A stretch of 35,172 nt of DNA from Actinomycetota bacterium (lineage in GTDB: Bacteria; Actinomycetota; Actinomycetes; S36-B12; CAIYMF01), in contig WLRQ01000028.1 of assembly GCA_009697815.1 (NCBI GenBank), positions 1-35,172 of the forward strand, given 5' to 3'. How positions within the stretch are numbered: the stretch's first letter is position 1; each line of letters opens with the position of its first letter. The translations under genes were made by a program, and so were the position numbers. This document shows, one piece after another, positions 8,752 through 17,011 of this stretch. The notes below the pieces were generated by a model. It was not told the DNA's origin, searched no databases, and saw only the letters and a program-made list of their open reading frames with translations.

Positions 8752-9663
8752 TCAGACGGGGAGCTCGTAGTCCTCGCCGTAGGCACCCTTGGAGGGACGC
8801 GTGCGGCGGATGGGCAGCACCGTTCCGTCGGCGAGACGTCGGGAGGACACGAGGAACCCGGTATGCCCGCTCATGCGGTGGTCGGGACGCACCGAAAGCC
8901 CTTCGAGATGCCAGGTGCGCAAGAGGGTTTCCTGAGCGTGGGGCTCGGTCCAACGGCCGTCAGTGCGCAGGGTCTCGACGGTCCTCGAGAGCTGGGTCGT
9001 GGTGGCGACGTACACGACGAGCACACCCCCCGCGACCATCACCTCGGACACCACCGGGATGCAGTCCCACGGGGCGAGCATGTCGAGCACCACCCGGTCG
9101 ACCTCGGTGTCGATCCCTTCGGCCACGCGCTCGCGCAGGGTGGGCGTGAGATCGCCGACGGTGAGTGACCAGGCCGGGTGAGGAGATCCGAAGAACGTCT
9201 CGACGTTCGCGCGCGCCACGGCCGCGAAGTCCTCGCGCCGCTCATAGGAAGAGACGGAGCCGGAGTCCCCGACGGCACGGAGCAGTGAGCAGGTGAGGGC
9301 GCCTGAGCCGACACCCGCCTCGATCACGCGGGCACCCGGGTAGAGGTCGGCGAGCCCCACGATCGCCGCCGCATCCTTCGGGTAGACGATCGTGGCCCCC
9401 CGTGGCATCCCAAGGACGAAGTCCGAGAGCAGCGGGCGAAGGGCCAAATAGGGGGTTCCCATCGTGGTCGTGACGATGATCCCTTCAGGGCGTCCCATGA
9501 GATCGTCGTGCTTGATCGAGCCCTTGGACGTGTGGAACTCCTTGCCCTCGGCAAGGGTGATCGTGTTCAGCCGCTTCTTGGGGTCGGTGAGCTGGACGCG
9601 ATCGCCCTCGCGGAAGGGACCACGCCGATTGTCGGCTCCGGTCGGGGCAGTGAGGGGGGTCAT
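8752..9663 (-). CDS. trmI: tRNA (adenine-N1)-methyltransferase TrmI, m1A58
   Basis: TrmI methylates N1 of adenine 58 in the T-loop of tRNA, using S-adenosylmethionine, usually as a homotetramer. From the ATG at 9663 the product has 303 residues. The N-terminal small beta domain (FREGDRVQLTDPKKRLNTI) and the Rossmann methyltransferase motif I (IEAGVGSGALT, 114-124) are present, followed by VVLDMLAPWD, the acidic post-II motif. Longer readings starting at 9846 would run into the neighbouring M50 gene and give a non-family N-terminus. A TAGTCT hexamer eight bases before the ATG suggests a leaderless transcript. The gene sits directly upstream of arc, as in mycobacteria. Confidence 0.92.
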   Translation of the reverse strand: MTPLTAPTGADNRRGPFREGDRVQLTDPKKRLNTITLAEGKEFHTSKGSIKHDDLMGRPEGIIVTTTMGTPYLALRPLLSDFVLGMPRGATIVYPKDAAAIVGLADLYPGARVIEAGVGSGALTCSLLRAVGDSGSVSSYERREDFAAVARANVETFFGSPHPAWSLTVGDLTPTLRERVAEGIDTEVDRVVLDMLAPWDCIPVVSEVMVAGGVLVVYVATTTQLSRTVETLRTDGRWTEPHAQETLLRTWHLEGLSVRPDHRMSGHTGFLVSSRRLADGTVLPIRRTRPSKGAYGEDYELPV

Positions 9664-9671
9664 GGGGACCA

Positions 9672-9677
9672 AGACTA
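9672..9677 (-). promoter_or_regulatory. -10 element of trmI (TAGTCT), near-leaderless
   Basis: TAGTCT is eight bases from the ATG and there is no ribosome-binding site between them. Confidence 0.4.
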
Positions 9678-9733
9678 GGCCGTGCCTGGCATCTTGCCCG
9701 CCGCCCACGTCAGCGCAGCGATCGCGAGCACCG

Positions 9734-10888
9734 TCAGCGGGGGCCGCTGAGCGCGCGTTCGACATCCTTGGTGTGCAAGATCCCCACGAGATCTCCGGCC
9801 GCATCACGCACGAGATACCCGTCCGCGGGAAAGGCTCCCATGGCATCGAGTAGTGACTCGCCCACGAGCTCAGCTGACACGACCGCCCGAGGGTCGAGCA
9901 GGCCCGACACGGATGAGACCGGCACCCAGGGCCGGCGCTGCAACGGCACTGCCGTCACCGCGTCGTCCTGAGCGAGAGCGGTCGGCCGTCCGTCCGGGTC
10001 GACGATCACCATGCCGGTGGCCGAGTGAAGATCGCGTTGGCGGATCGCCTCGGCCAACGGGGTGTCGTGAGCCACCAGCACCGCCGGTCGCGAGAGAGCG
10101 CGGGCCGAGAGTTGAGGGATCCGCTCACCCTGCCGTGCTCTGCGCAGGGCGTCGGACGCACCGGCATACAAGTAGGCGGCCACGAGTCCGCTGATGACGA
10201 TATTGCTGACGTCAGGCTGATATCCCGACCGCAGCGCGAGGTAGAAGGGGGCCACAAAGACGAGCACGGCCATCAGTCGCCCGGCCCATGCCGCGATGAT
10301 CGTGCCGCGGTGCTCGTTGCCCGAGATTGCCCACACGACACACTTGAGCACCGCTCCACCATCGAGCGGGAGCCCCGGTAACGCGTTATAAATGCCAAGG
10401 ACGATGTTCGACACCGCGAGCGCGTAGGCGATCACGTAGACGCGCGGGTCGCCCGAGTACGCGGCGCTGGCGGCGATGGCCGCTGCGAATCCGATCGCGA
10501 CCGAAGAGAGCGGGCCGCTCACAGCGATGAGTCCCTCGCGAAGTGGCGACGCGGTGCGGCGTTCGTAAGAGGTGAAGCCGCCCAGCACCCACAAGGTGAT
10601 GCCGTGCACCGGGAATCCGGCCGCCCCAGCCACCCACGCATGGGCGAGTTCGTGCCCGAGGATGGACAGGTAGAACAAGACGGCGAACACGAGGGCGAGC
10701 ACGGCCGTCTGCGTCGGTTGGGCAGGGTCGATCTCGAAACGATCCGACCACAGATAGGCGATGAGCCCAATGCCCAGGAGCCCACTCCAGGGCATCGAGA
10801 CGGGGATTCGGCCCAGCGTGAAGGCAAGTCCGCCCTGCCGGGACCGCCGCTGCCCCGCGCCCTGTCCCGTCCCAGATCCTGCGCTCAT
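9734..10888 (-). CDS. Site-2-protease-like M50 membrane metalloprotease with CBS pair
   Basis: The 384-residue integral membrane protein carries the zinc motif HELAH (79-83) and the third-ligand motif NALPGLPLDGG (168-178, Asp176), which define peptidase family M50. Several hydrophobic segments surround these motifs. The C-terminal third (about 255-375) looks like two CBS modules, ending with ILHTKDVERAL; CBS pairs in such proteins are thought to bind nucleotides and regulate activity. Substrate is unknown; relatives cleave membrane-spanning anti-sigma factors or similar proteins. The ATG is preceded by TAGGGT and six bases, indicating a leaderless transcript. It is divergent from the RecB-like nuclease gene and upstream of trmI, with 70 bases between them. 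Confidence 0.9.
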   Translation of the reverse strand: MSAGSGTGQGAGQRRSRQGGLAFTLGRIPVSMPWSGLLGIGLIAYLWSDRFEIDPAQPTQTAVLALVFAVLFYLSILGHELAHAWVAGAAGFPVHGITLWVLGGFTSYERRTASPLREGLIAVSGPLSSVAIGFAAAIAASAAYSGDPRVYVIAYALAVSNIVLGIYNALPGLPLDGGAVLKCVVWAISGNEHRGTIIAAWAGRLMAVLVFVAPFYLALRSGYQPDVSNIVISGLVAAYLYAGASDALRRARQGERIPQLSARALSRPAVLVAHDTPLAEAIRQRDLHSATGMVIVDPDGRPTALAQDDAVTAVPLQRRPWVPVSSVSGLLDPRAVVSAELVGESLLDAMGAFPADGYLVRDAAGDLVGILHTKDVERALSGPR

Positions 10889-10894
10889 CCGCTC

Positions 10895-10900
10895 ACCCTA
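10895..10900 (-). promoter_or_regulatory. -10 element of the M50 protease gene (TAGGGT), leaderless
   Basis: TAGGGT sits exactly six bases upstream of the ATG. Confidence 0.6.
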
Positions 10901-10977
10901 GGCGTCGTCGAGGAACTCGTGGCCCATGGCACCACCGTGGCCCGGCGCTGTGAGGATGGATCGTCGCACTTGGCCCG

Positions 10978-10983
10978 TAGGGT
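10978..10983 (+). promoter_or_regulatory. -10 element of the RecB-like nuclease gene (TAGGGT), leaderless
   Basis: TAGGGT, then the six bases CGGACC, then ATG. It is identical to the divergent M50 promoter hexamer 77 bases away. Confidence 0.6.
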
Positions 10984-10989
10984 CGGACC

Positions 10990-11919
10990 ATGGTCGAACC
11001 GACGCCGATGCCCGCCCCTGCGACAGTGGCCGGGGTTGCGCCACTGCCGGGGGCCTCCGGACTCCTCGCCGGTGGCCCGGTCCCGTGGCCGGCCGCGTCC
11101 GTGTTGGCACCCTCGTTGTCCCCCTCACGCGCCGGCGACTTCATGACGTGCCCGCTGCTCTACCGATTTCGCGCGATCGACCGGATTCCCGAGAAGCCCA
11201 GCAAGGCCGCGGTGCGCGGCACGCTGGTCCACCGGGTCCTCGAAGAACTCTTCGACCTTCCCGCCGACGAGCGCACCCTGCCCGCAGCCGCGGCGATGGT
11301 CCCGGCGGCGTGGGACTCCGTGCGCTCGCAGGACGAGATCTCTGAGGCCGATCTATTCGAGGATGCGAACGAGGCGCAGGCATGGCTGACCTCGGCCATC
11401 CCACTTCTCGAGGCGTACTTCCGGCTCGAAGACCCGCGCACCCTCGAACCCGCCGACCGCGAACTGCGCGTGGAGACCACGCTCGACGGCGGCCTCGTGC
11501 TGCGCGGGTTCATCGACCGCGTCGATCGCAACGCGGCGGGTGAGATCCGGGTCGTCGACTACAAGACCGGCAAGGCCCCCCGAGAGGGCTATGAGCAGAA
11601 GTCTCTGTTCCAGATGCGCTTCTATGCCCTCGTCCTCTGGCGTATCACCGGAACCTTGCCGCGGGTCCTGCAGTTGCTCTACTTGGGCAGTGAGGACACC
11701 ATCCGCTACACCCCGACCGAGGCTGACCTCCTCGCCACCGAACGCAAGGTCATCGCACTTTGGGCCGCGATCGAACGTGCCCACGAGAGTGGCGACTGGC
11801 GGCCCTCGCCGTCCAGGCTCTGCGACTGGTGCGATCACAAGGTGCGCTGCCCCTCCTTCGGCGGCACGCCGCCGCCCCTCCCGGGACGCGAGACCACGCC
11901 AGGCCCGATCTCCGGCTAG
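10990..11919 (+). CDS. RecB-family PD-(D/E)XK exonuclease with Fe-S cysteines
   Basis: This 309-residue protein matches the stand-alone RecB-like nuclease family (PDDEXK_1) found next to trmI in actinobacteria. Motifs in order are SPSRAGDFMTCPLLYRF with Cys54, GTLVHRVLEELF with His81, GFIDRVD (metal-binding Asp176), VVDYKTGK (Asp190, Lys192), QMRFYALVLW, and a C-terminal CDWCDHKVRC with Cys278, 281 and 287. Cys54 plus the three C-terminal cysteines form the 4Fe-4S pattern known from AddB and Cas4-type nucleases. There is no helicase domain. The biological role is undefined, probably DNA repair or processing. The first 45 residues are a Pro/Ala-rich extension; the start is fixed by the leaderless promoter. 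Its stop codon forms part of the next gene's promoter. Confidence 0.88.
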   Translation: MVEPTPMPAPATVAGVAPLPGASGLLAGGPVPWPAASVLAPSLSPSRAGDFMTCPLLYRFRAIDRIPEKPSKAAVRGTLVHRVLEELFDLPADERTLPAAAAMVPAAWDSVRSQDEISEADLFEDANEAQAWLTSAIPLLEAYFRLEDPRTLEPADRELRVETTLDGGLVLRGFIDRVDRNAAGEIRVVDYKTGKAPREGYEQKSLFQMRFYALVLWRITGTLPRVLQLLYLGSEDTIRYTPTEADLLATERKVIALWAAIERAHESGDWRPSPSRLCDWCDHKVRCPSFGGTPPPLPGRETTPGPISG

Positions 11920-11922
11920 CGT
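11917..11922 (+). promoter_or_regulatory. -10 element of the ABC ATPase gene (TAGCGT), built on the upstream stop codon
   Basis: The TAG stop of the RecB-like gene is the first half of TAGCGT, which lies exactly six bases before the GTG start of the ABC ATPase. Confidence 0.55.
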
Positions 11923-11928
11923 GTACGG

Positions 11929-12663
11929 GTGACCACTGCCGCCCGCGCCGCATCCCTGAGCAAGATCTACGGACACGGCGACACCCGTGTCACCGCCCTC
12001 GACGCGGTCGATGTCGAGATCGAGGCAGGTCGATACACCGCGATCATGGGCCCCTCCGGATCCGGCAAGAGCACCTTGATGCATTGCCTGGCCGGCCTCG
12101 ATGCCATCACCTCGGGGCAGGTGTGGATTGGCGACACCGAACTGTCCGCGCTCTCGGACAAGGCGCTGACCCGGCTGCGACGCGATGCCGTGGGCTTCGT
12201 GTTCCAAGCCTTCAACCTCGTGCCCACCCTCACAGCACTCGAGAACATCACCCTTCCTCTCGACATCGCGGGCCGCAAGCCCGACCAGGCGTGGCTCGAC
12301 ACAGTGATCGACACCGTGGGATTGCGCGATCGCCTCAAGCACCGTCCGAGCGAACTCAGCGGCGGTCAGCAGCAACGCGTCGCGTGCGCGAGGGCGCTGG
12401 CAAGCCGACCCGCGATCATCTTCGCCGACGAGCCCACCGGCAACCTCGACTCACGATCAAGTGCCGAGGTGCTCGGTTTCCTGCGACGCAGTGTCGACGA
12501 GTTCGGCCAGACCATCGTGATGGTCACCCACGACCCTGGCGCCGCGTCCTATGCCGATCGAGTGATCTTCCTCGCTGACGGCCAAATCGTCGAGGAACTC
12601 GAGAACCCCACAGCCGAATCAGTCCTCGAACGCATGAAGGCGTTCGAGGCGGGCCGGAGCTGA
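11929..12663 (+). CDS. ABC transporter ATP-binding protein, MacB/LolD type
   Basis: This 244-residue ATPase drives the adjacent FtsX-type permease. It has Walker A GPSGSGKST (41-49), Q-loop Gln93, the signature LSGGQQQR (143-150), Walker B ending FADE (Asp167, Glu168) and H-loop His201. The FQAFNLVPTLTALENI segment and the EPTGNLDS D-loop are typical of the LolD/MacB/SalX group, which usually acts as a mechanotransmitter rather than as an importer. It starts with GTG, ten bases after the preceding stop, and has its own leaderless -10. The permease begins eight bases after its stop, so the two form one transcription unit. No periplasmic partner or dedicated regulator is encoded next to it. Confidence 0.93.
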   Translation: MTTAARAASLSKIYGHGDTRVTALDAVDVEIEAGRYTAIMGPSGSGKSTLMHCLAGLDAITSGQVWIGDTELSALSDKALTRLRRDAVGFVFQAFNLVPTLTALENITLPLDIAGRKPDQAWLDTVIDTVGLRDRLKHRPSELSGGQQQRVACARALASRPAIIFADEPTGNLDSRSSAEVLGFLRRSVDEFGQTIVMVTHDPGAASYADRVIFLADGQIVEELENPTAESVLERMKAFEAGRS

Positions 12664-12670
12664 CGCCGCC

Positions 12671-15232
12671 GTGTTACGCGCCGCCCTGCGTTCCCTGCTC
12701 CAGCACAAGCTCCGGCTCTCGCTGACCCTGCTCGCCGTCGTGGTGGGCGTCGCGTTCGTCGCGGGCACCTACATCTTCACCGACTCTCTGAAGCGGTCCT
12801 TCGACGCGTTGTTCTCCGCCCCACAGCCTGACGTCACCATTTCGAGTGCGTCCGCCCTGAGCACTCCCGCCCAGGGCGACGGCGGTGGTGGAGGCGGGGG
12901 CCCCAGCGCCGACCAGGCGACCACCTTGAGCGAATCCCTCGTGAGCACGGTTGCTCGGGTTGAGGGAGTAGCGGCCGCTTACGGCTTGGTGGCCTCCAGC
13001 GGCGCACTCGTCATCGGCAAGGACGGTAAGGTCGTCGGCCAGAACGGGCCACCCGCACGCGGGAGCTCATGGCTGCCCGACACCACCATCAGCTCGCTCA
13101 CCCTGGCCAGCGGCACCGCGCCCGCTGGCCCTGATCAAGTCGCTCTCCTCGAGGCCACCGCCGTGGCTGCGGGCGTGGGCCTCGGGGATCGCGTGCGACT
13201 CGACACCCCTGGCGGCCGCGTGGAGATGCAGGTCGTGGGGCTGATCACCCGCGGTATCTCTGGCAGTGACGGCAGCACCCTGGCCGTCTTCGATCTCCCG
13301 ACCGCCCAGAAACTGCTCGTCGGCAACCCCGACGGCGTCACCAGCATCGCCGTGCGTGCCAAGCCCGACGTCAGCCAAACCGCCCTAGCAGAGCGGATCT
13401 CGAAGGTTCTTCCCACCGGCGCCAAGACGCAGACGGGAGCGCAGCGCAGCGCCGACATCGCCCAGCGCCTCGAGACCGCATTCCAGTTCATCAACACCTT
13501 TCTGCTCACCTTCGCGTTCATCGCGCTGTTCGTCGCGATCTTCCTGATCTTCAACACCTTCTCGATGCTCGTCGCTCAACGCACTCGCGAACTCGCCCTC
13601 CTGCGGGCCGTGGGGGCCAGCCGCGGCCAAGTGCGACGCTCCGTGCTCGCCGAGGCAGCCGTGCTCGGCCTCCTCGCGGCGGTGCTCGGCGTCGTCGGCG
13701 GCATCGGGGTGAGCCAGGGTCTTCGCCTGCTCCTCAAGGGATTCGGGGCGGATCTCCCATCGGGGCCGCTGGTGATCGAGCCTCGCACGGTGATCGTGTC
13801 GCTGGTGGTCGGCGTCCTTGTCACCTTGGTGTCGGCCTATGTTCCGGCCAGGCGAGCGGCAGTCGTTCCCCCGGTGGCGGCAATGCGCGACGAGATCTCC
13901 CTTCCCGTGCGGTCGTTGCGCGTGCGAACCGTCATAGGCGCGGTGCTGCTGCTGATCGCGGTCGCGAGTGCACGCGCGGGCCTGGGGGGCGTCGACGACG
14001 CCCAGCGGTCGGCCCAACTCGTGGGTGTCTCGGCGCTGTGCGCGCTCATCGCGGTGATTGCGCTCGCGCCGATGATCGGCCGCGGCGTGCTCATGGTGCT
14101 CGGCGCACCATTCGCCGGCTCTGCGATCGGCAAGCTCGCCCGCGAGAACGGCCGTCGCAACCCCCGCCGCACAGCTGCCACTGCCAGCGCACTCGCGATC
14201 GGCCTCGCACTGATGACCGCCATCGGGGTTATCGCGTCCTCGACCAAGGCCTCGGTCGCCGCGATCATCGACGACACAATCGGGGCCGACTACGTCGTCT
14301 TCGGCGCGAAGTTCCAGCCCTTCAGCCCCGACGTCTATGCGGCCATCAAGAACACCCCCGGCGCCTCCACCGTCACTTTCGTGCGTCAGGTGCCCATCAA
14401 GGTGGGCGGCGAGCAATCGGTACTCACGGGTGTAGACCCCGCGAAGTTCGGTGAGGTTGTCGATCTCACGATGCAGCAGGGATCGATAGACGCCCTCGGG
14501 CTGGGCGACGCCATCGTCGACGACAAGACGGCGAAGACCCTCGGCCTGCGCATGGGCCAACGCGTGCCCGCGCAGTTCGTCAATGGCACGTCCTCTTTCG
14601 TCCTCCGCGGGATCTACACGGCTGCTGGCCCTTACACCGGATGGGTCACCACCATCCCCACCCTGTCCTCGATCGGGTCACGCGAGCTCGACAGCGCGGT
14701 CTACATCCGCGTCGCGGAAGGCGCCAGCGCGACGGCCGTGCAGGCCGCGCTCACCAGCGAACTCGCCGACTTCGCGAGTGTCACCGTGCAAGATCAAGCC
14801 AGTCTCAAGGAACAGATCAACACCCAGTTCGACCGGGTGTTCGGCTTCATCTATGCACTTCTCGCACTTGCCGTGATCGTGGCCTTCATTGGGATCGTGA
14901 ACACGCTCGCACTCTCGGTACACGAACGCCGTCGCGAGGTGGGGTTGCTGCGCGCCGTGGGCACTAGCCGTTGGCAGATCAGGCGGATGGTTGTGCTCGA
15001 AGCAGTGCTGATCTCGGTGTTCGGTGCCGCGCTCGGGGTCGGGCTCGGGGTCACGTACGGCTCATTGCTGCAGAAAGTGCTTGAACCGCAAGGGATCACA
15101 CGTCTCGCGATCCCCACGGCGCAGATCGGATGGTTCCTGGTTCTCGCAGTGGTCGGGGGCACGGTAGCGGCACTCTGGCCCGCGCTCACCGCAAGCCGGC
15201 TCGACGTACTCAAGGCCATCGCGTCGGAGTAG
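12671..15232 (+). CDS. ABC transporter permease, duplicated FtsX/MacB type
   Basis: The 853-residue membrane protein has a membrane helix at about 9-38, a large extracytoplasmic domain (about 40-270), three helices with the first FtsX module (about 277-395), further helices, a second extracytoplasmic domain (about 530-710) and a second FtsX module with four-helix layout to the end. The repeated motif ELALLRAVGASRGQVRRSV and EVGLLRAVGTSRWQIRRMV marks the duplication. The first extracytoplasmic domain contains a run of seven glycines (71-77). The family includes lipoprotein movers, antimicrobial-peptide exporters and hydrolase activators; the substrate cannot be told here. The start is GTG. A strong hairpin lies downstream of the stop. 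Confidence 0.92.
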   Translation: MLRAALRSLLQHKLRLSLTLLAVVVGVAFVAGTYIFTDSLKRSFDALFSAPQPDVTISSASALSTPAQGDGGGGGGGPSADQATTLSESLVSTVARVEGVAAAYGLVASSGALVIGKDGKVVGQNGPPARGSSWLPDTTISSLTLASGTAPAGPDQVALLEATAVAAGVGLGDRVRLDTPGGRVEMQVVGLITRGISGSDGSTLAVFDLPTAQKLLVGNPDGVTSIAVRAKPDVSQTALAERISKVLPTGAKTQTGAQRSADIAQRLETAFQFINTFLLTFAFIALFVAIFLIFNTFSMLVAQRTRELALLRAVGASRGQVRRSVLAEAAVLGLLAAVLGVVGGIGVSQGLRLLLKGFGADLPSGPLVIEPRTVIVSLVVGVLVTLVSAYVPARRAAVVPPVAAMRDEISLPVRSLRVRTVIGAVLLLIAVASARAGLGGVDDAQRSAQLVGVSALCALIAVIALAPMIGRGVLMVLGAPFAGSAIGKLARENGRRNPRRTAATASALAIGLALMTAIGVIASSTKASVAAIIDDTIGADYVVFGAKFQPFSPDVYAAIKNTPGASTVTFVRQVPIKVGGEQSVLTGVDPAKFGEVVDLTMQQGSIDALGLGDAIVDDKTAKTLGLRMGQRVPAQFVNGTSSFVLRGIYTAAGPYTGWVTTIPTLSSIGSRELDSAVYIRVAEGASATAVQAALTSELADFASVTVQDQASLKEQINTQFDRVFGFIYALLALAVIVAFIGIVNTLALSVHERRREVGLLRAVGTSRWQIRRMVVLEAVLISVFGAALGVGLGVTYGSLLQKVLEPQGITRLAIPTAQIGWFLVLAVVGGTVAALWPALTASRLDVLKAIASE

Positions 15233-15283
15233 TCGGGCGCCAGGCTACGGCACTCGCAGCGATGTCCGATGGGTGCGAGGTGT

Positions 15284-15315
15284 CCAGCCCGCTCCCAGGA
15301 TCCTCAGCGGGCTGG
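15284..15315. terminator. Strong 10-bp hairpin between convergent genes
   Basis: CCAGCCCGCT (15284-15293) pairs perfectly with AGCGGGCTGG (15306-15315) across a 12-base loop. It lies between the permease and the convergent pentapeptide paralogue, so it could act for both strands, though no T-run follows. Confidence 0.55.
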
Positions 15316-15323
15316 CGTCGTCG

Positions 15324-15815
15324 TCACCCCGTAAAGGGGATGTAGGGAACGAGCGGCCCATCACCTGTGGCGTTGTAGATGCGAGACCCATTGCCAACAT
15401 CACCGACCTGCCAAAAGCCATCACTCATCAGCGTGTATTTCACGCCAACGCTCGCGATGGGCGAGGTTGGCGCAGTGGCGGTGTACTGAAAAGTCCAGGT
15501 GTTCGCGTCGTTGTCCCAGGCGCCGTTGACGGCGGCGCCATCGGCGAAGGCCCAGGTAGCGGAGGCCTTGCATGAGGTCGACGCGGCAACGCCCGCGTCG
15601 TCGGTGGCGGTGACCACGGTGATCGGGTCGCCTGGGGTGGCCTGGGTGTAGGTGATCGTCCAGTCATCGGTGCACTGGGTCTGAGTGATGTCCGCGATAC
15701 CCGAGTTGGGCACCGCGAGATCCCCGGGCCCGGTCAAGGTCAGCAGACTCGCACCTGCGGCCGTGAGGGCGAATTCGCCACTGGCCGCGGCCAGGGCCAG
15801 AACAGAAGTGCGAAC
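15324..15815 (-). pseudogene. Decayed paralogue of the pentapeptide-repeat protein, start codon lost
   Basis: The frame aligns with the N-terminal third of the neighbouring protein through signal peptide and domain: both contain SVLALAAAS, ITQTQCTD, WTITYTQA, PGDPIT, SPxASVGVxYTL. At the position of the intact gene's ATG this copy has GTT (15813-15815), and the only in-frame canonical start is a TTG at 15737, inside the mature region, which would lose the signal peptide. The pentapeptide block is missing; after YTLMSDG the protein reads through a short unrelated stretch to GPLVPYIPFTG. The last residues match the LVP end of the intact protein, whose stop codon TAG is here TAC. I read this as a duplicated copy that lost its start and repeat block. 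A 137-residue protein from TTG remains possible. Confidence 0.65.
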
Positions 15816-15926
15816 GCGGACATCCCGGTGATCAAAGTAGTGAGCGCGACCACGGCCCCAAGATCACCGAATATGGCCGGAGCCTGCCACGACCAGGCCG
15901 CCTAGAACAACCCCTGAGTCGGATTT

Positions 15927-16904
15927 CTAGGGAACGAGGTGGCCGGTGCAGGTGCTGGCGTGGTTCGTGGAATTCGTCCCATCTGGGCACGTGGTGTTGG
16001 AGTAGGTGACGCTAGTGAGGGTCGCAGTGGTCAGATCCGACTGCTGGAACTGAGTGCCCGTCAGGTTTGCGCCGGTCAGATCCACGTTAGTCATGACGGC
16101 GTTGCTCAGGGTGGCGCCCGTGAGGGTCGCGCCGGTCAAGTCCGCGTCGGTCATGACCGCAAATTGCAGATAGGCGCCGGTCAGGTCCGCGAGGTGCAGG
16201 ATCACCGAGGTTAGATCGGCATGGCCGAGGACTGCGTTCGTCAGGTTCGCGCCGGTCAGGTCCGCGAGGTTCAGCGTCGCGTAGCTCAGATGGGCGCCCG
16301 TCACATCGGCGTTGGACAGATTCGCGCCCGTGAGGTTCGCGCTGTTCAGGGCCGCACCCCTGAGGTCACACCCGGACCAGTTGACTCCGGGGGACGCCGC
16401 GGGGCTCGGGACACCGGCAGTGATGGGATCAACGCTCAGTGTCGGACATGGATCTGTGGCGACAGATCCGCCGATGGTGAGGTTTCCGGCGATCGCGGCC
16501 GCATTGCTGATCAACGTGTAGCCCACGCCAACGCTTGCAGTGGGCGAGCTTGGCGCGGTGGCGGAGTAGTCGAAGGTCCACACCGGGCTCGCCCACGTGC
16601 CGTTCACCGCGTGGCCATCTCCGAACGACCACGTCGCGGTAGTCGCGGAGCCACACAGAGCTGAGGCTGTCGCCGCCGTGTCGGTGGCGTTAACTGCGGT
16701 GATTGGGTCCCCGGGGCTCGCCTGGGTGTAGGTGATCGTCCACGCATCGGTGCACTGAGTCTGGGTGATGTCGATGGCGCCCGAGTTCGGCAATGCGAAT
16801 ACCGAGTCCAGCCCCTCATTGAGGACCAACGTGCCCGTGGCACCCGCCGCCGTCAGGGCAAACACCGCGCTAGCGGCAGCCAGAGCAAGAACCGACTTAC
16901 GCAT
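15927..16904 (-). CDS. Secreted pentapeptide-repeat protein with novel N-terminal domain
   Basis: The 325-residue product starts at the ATG at 16904, giving the signal peptide MRKSVLALAAASAVFALTAAG. A domain of about 110 residues follows, with WTITYTQASPGDPIT, WSFGDGHAVNGTW, WTFDYSATAPSSP and two cysteines; I do not recognise it. After a Pro-rich linker, about 22 pentapeptide repeats (pattern A(N/D)LTG) run from NWSGCDLRGAAL to TATLTSVTYS, which should fold into a right-handed four-sided beta helix. The end TCPDGTNSTNHASTCTGH is a common cap of secreted pentapeptide proteins. The role is unknown; a cell-surface or extracellular binding protein is plausible. Weak ribosome site GGGGTG. A start at 16928 would put eight extra residues before the signal peptide. 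Confidence 0.85.
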   Translation of the reverse strand: MRKSVLALAAASAVFALTAAGATGTLVLNEGLDSVFALPNSGAIDITQTQCTDAWTITYTQASPGDPITAVNATDTAATASALCGSATTATWSFGDGHAVNGTWASPVWTFDYSATAPSSPTASVGVGYTLISNAAAIAGNLTIGGSVATDPCPTLSVDPITAGVPSPAASPGVNWSGCDLRGAALNSANLTGANLSNADVTGAHLSYATLNLADLTGANLTNAVLGHADLTSVILHLADLTGAYLQFAVMTDADLTGATLTGATLSNAVMTNVDLTGANLTGTQFQQSDLTTATLTSVTYSNTTCPDGTNSTNHASTCTGHLVP

Positions 16905-17011
16905 CTCGACACCCCGGTGATCGATCAAGCAGGGACGACGGCTCAGGCAGGGTCACCGACCGGAGGCAAAGAATCCCACAAACGGGGCACAAGCGACACC
17001 CCCGAGGACGC

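Noticed and set aside
9664..9846. Longer trmI start at 9846
   Set aside because: It overlaps the M50 gene and gives a non-family N-terminus; TAGTCT and the domain start support 9663.
12878..12902. Glycine-codon run in the permease as a simple-sequence repeat
   Set aside because: Codons vary (GGC, GGT, GGA, GGG), so it is a flexible loop rather than a slippage-prone tract.
13385..14560. 391-codon minus-strand open frame
   Set aside because: It is antisense to the ABC permease, and its composition (His, Asp, Arg-rich) is that of a shadow frame.
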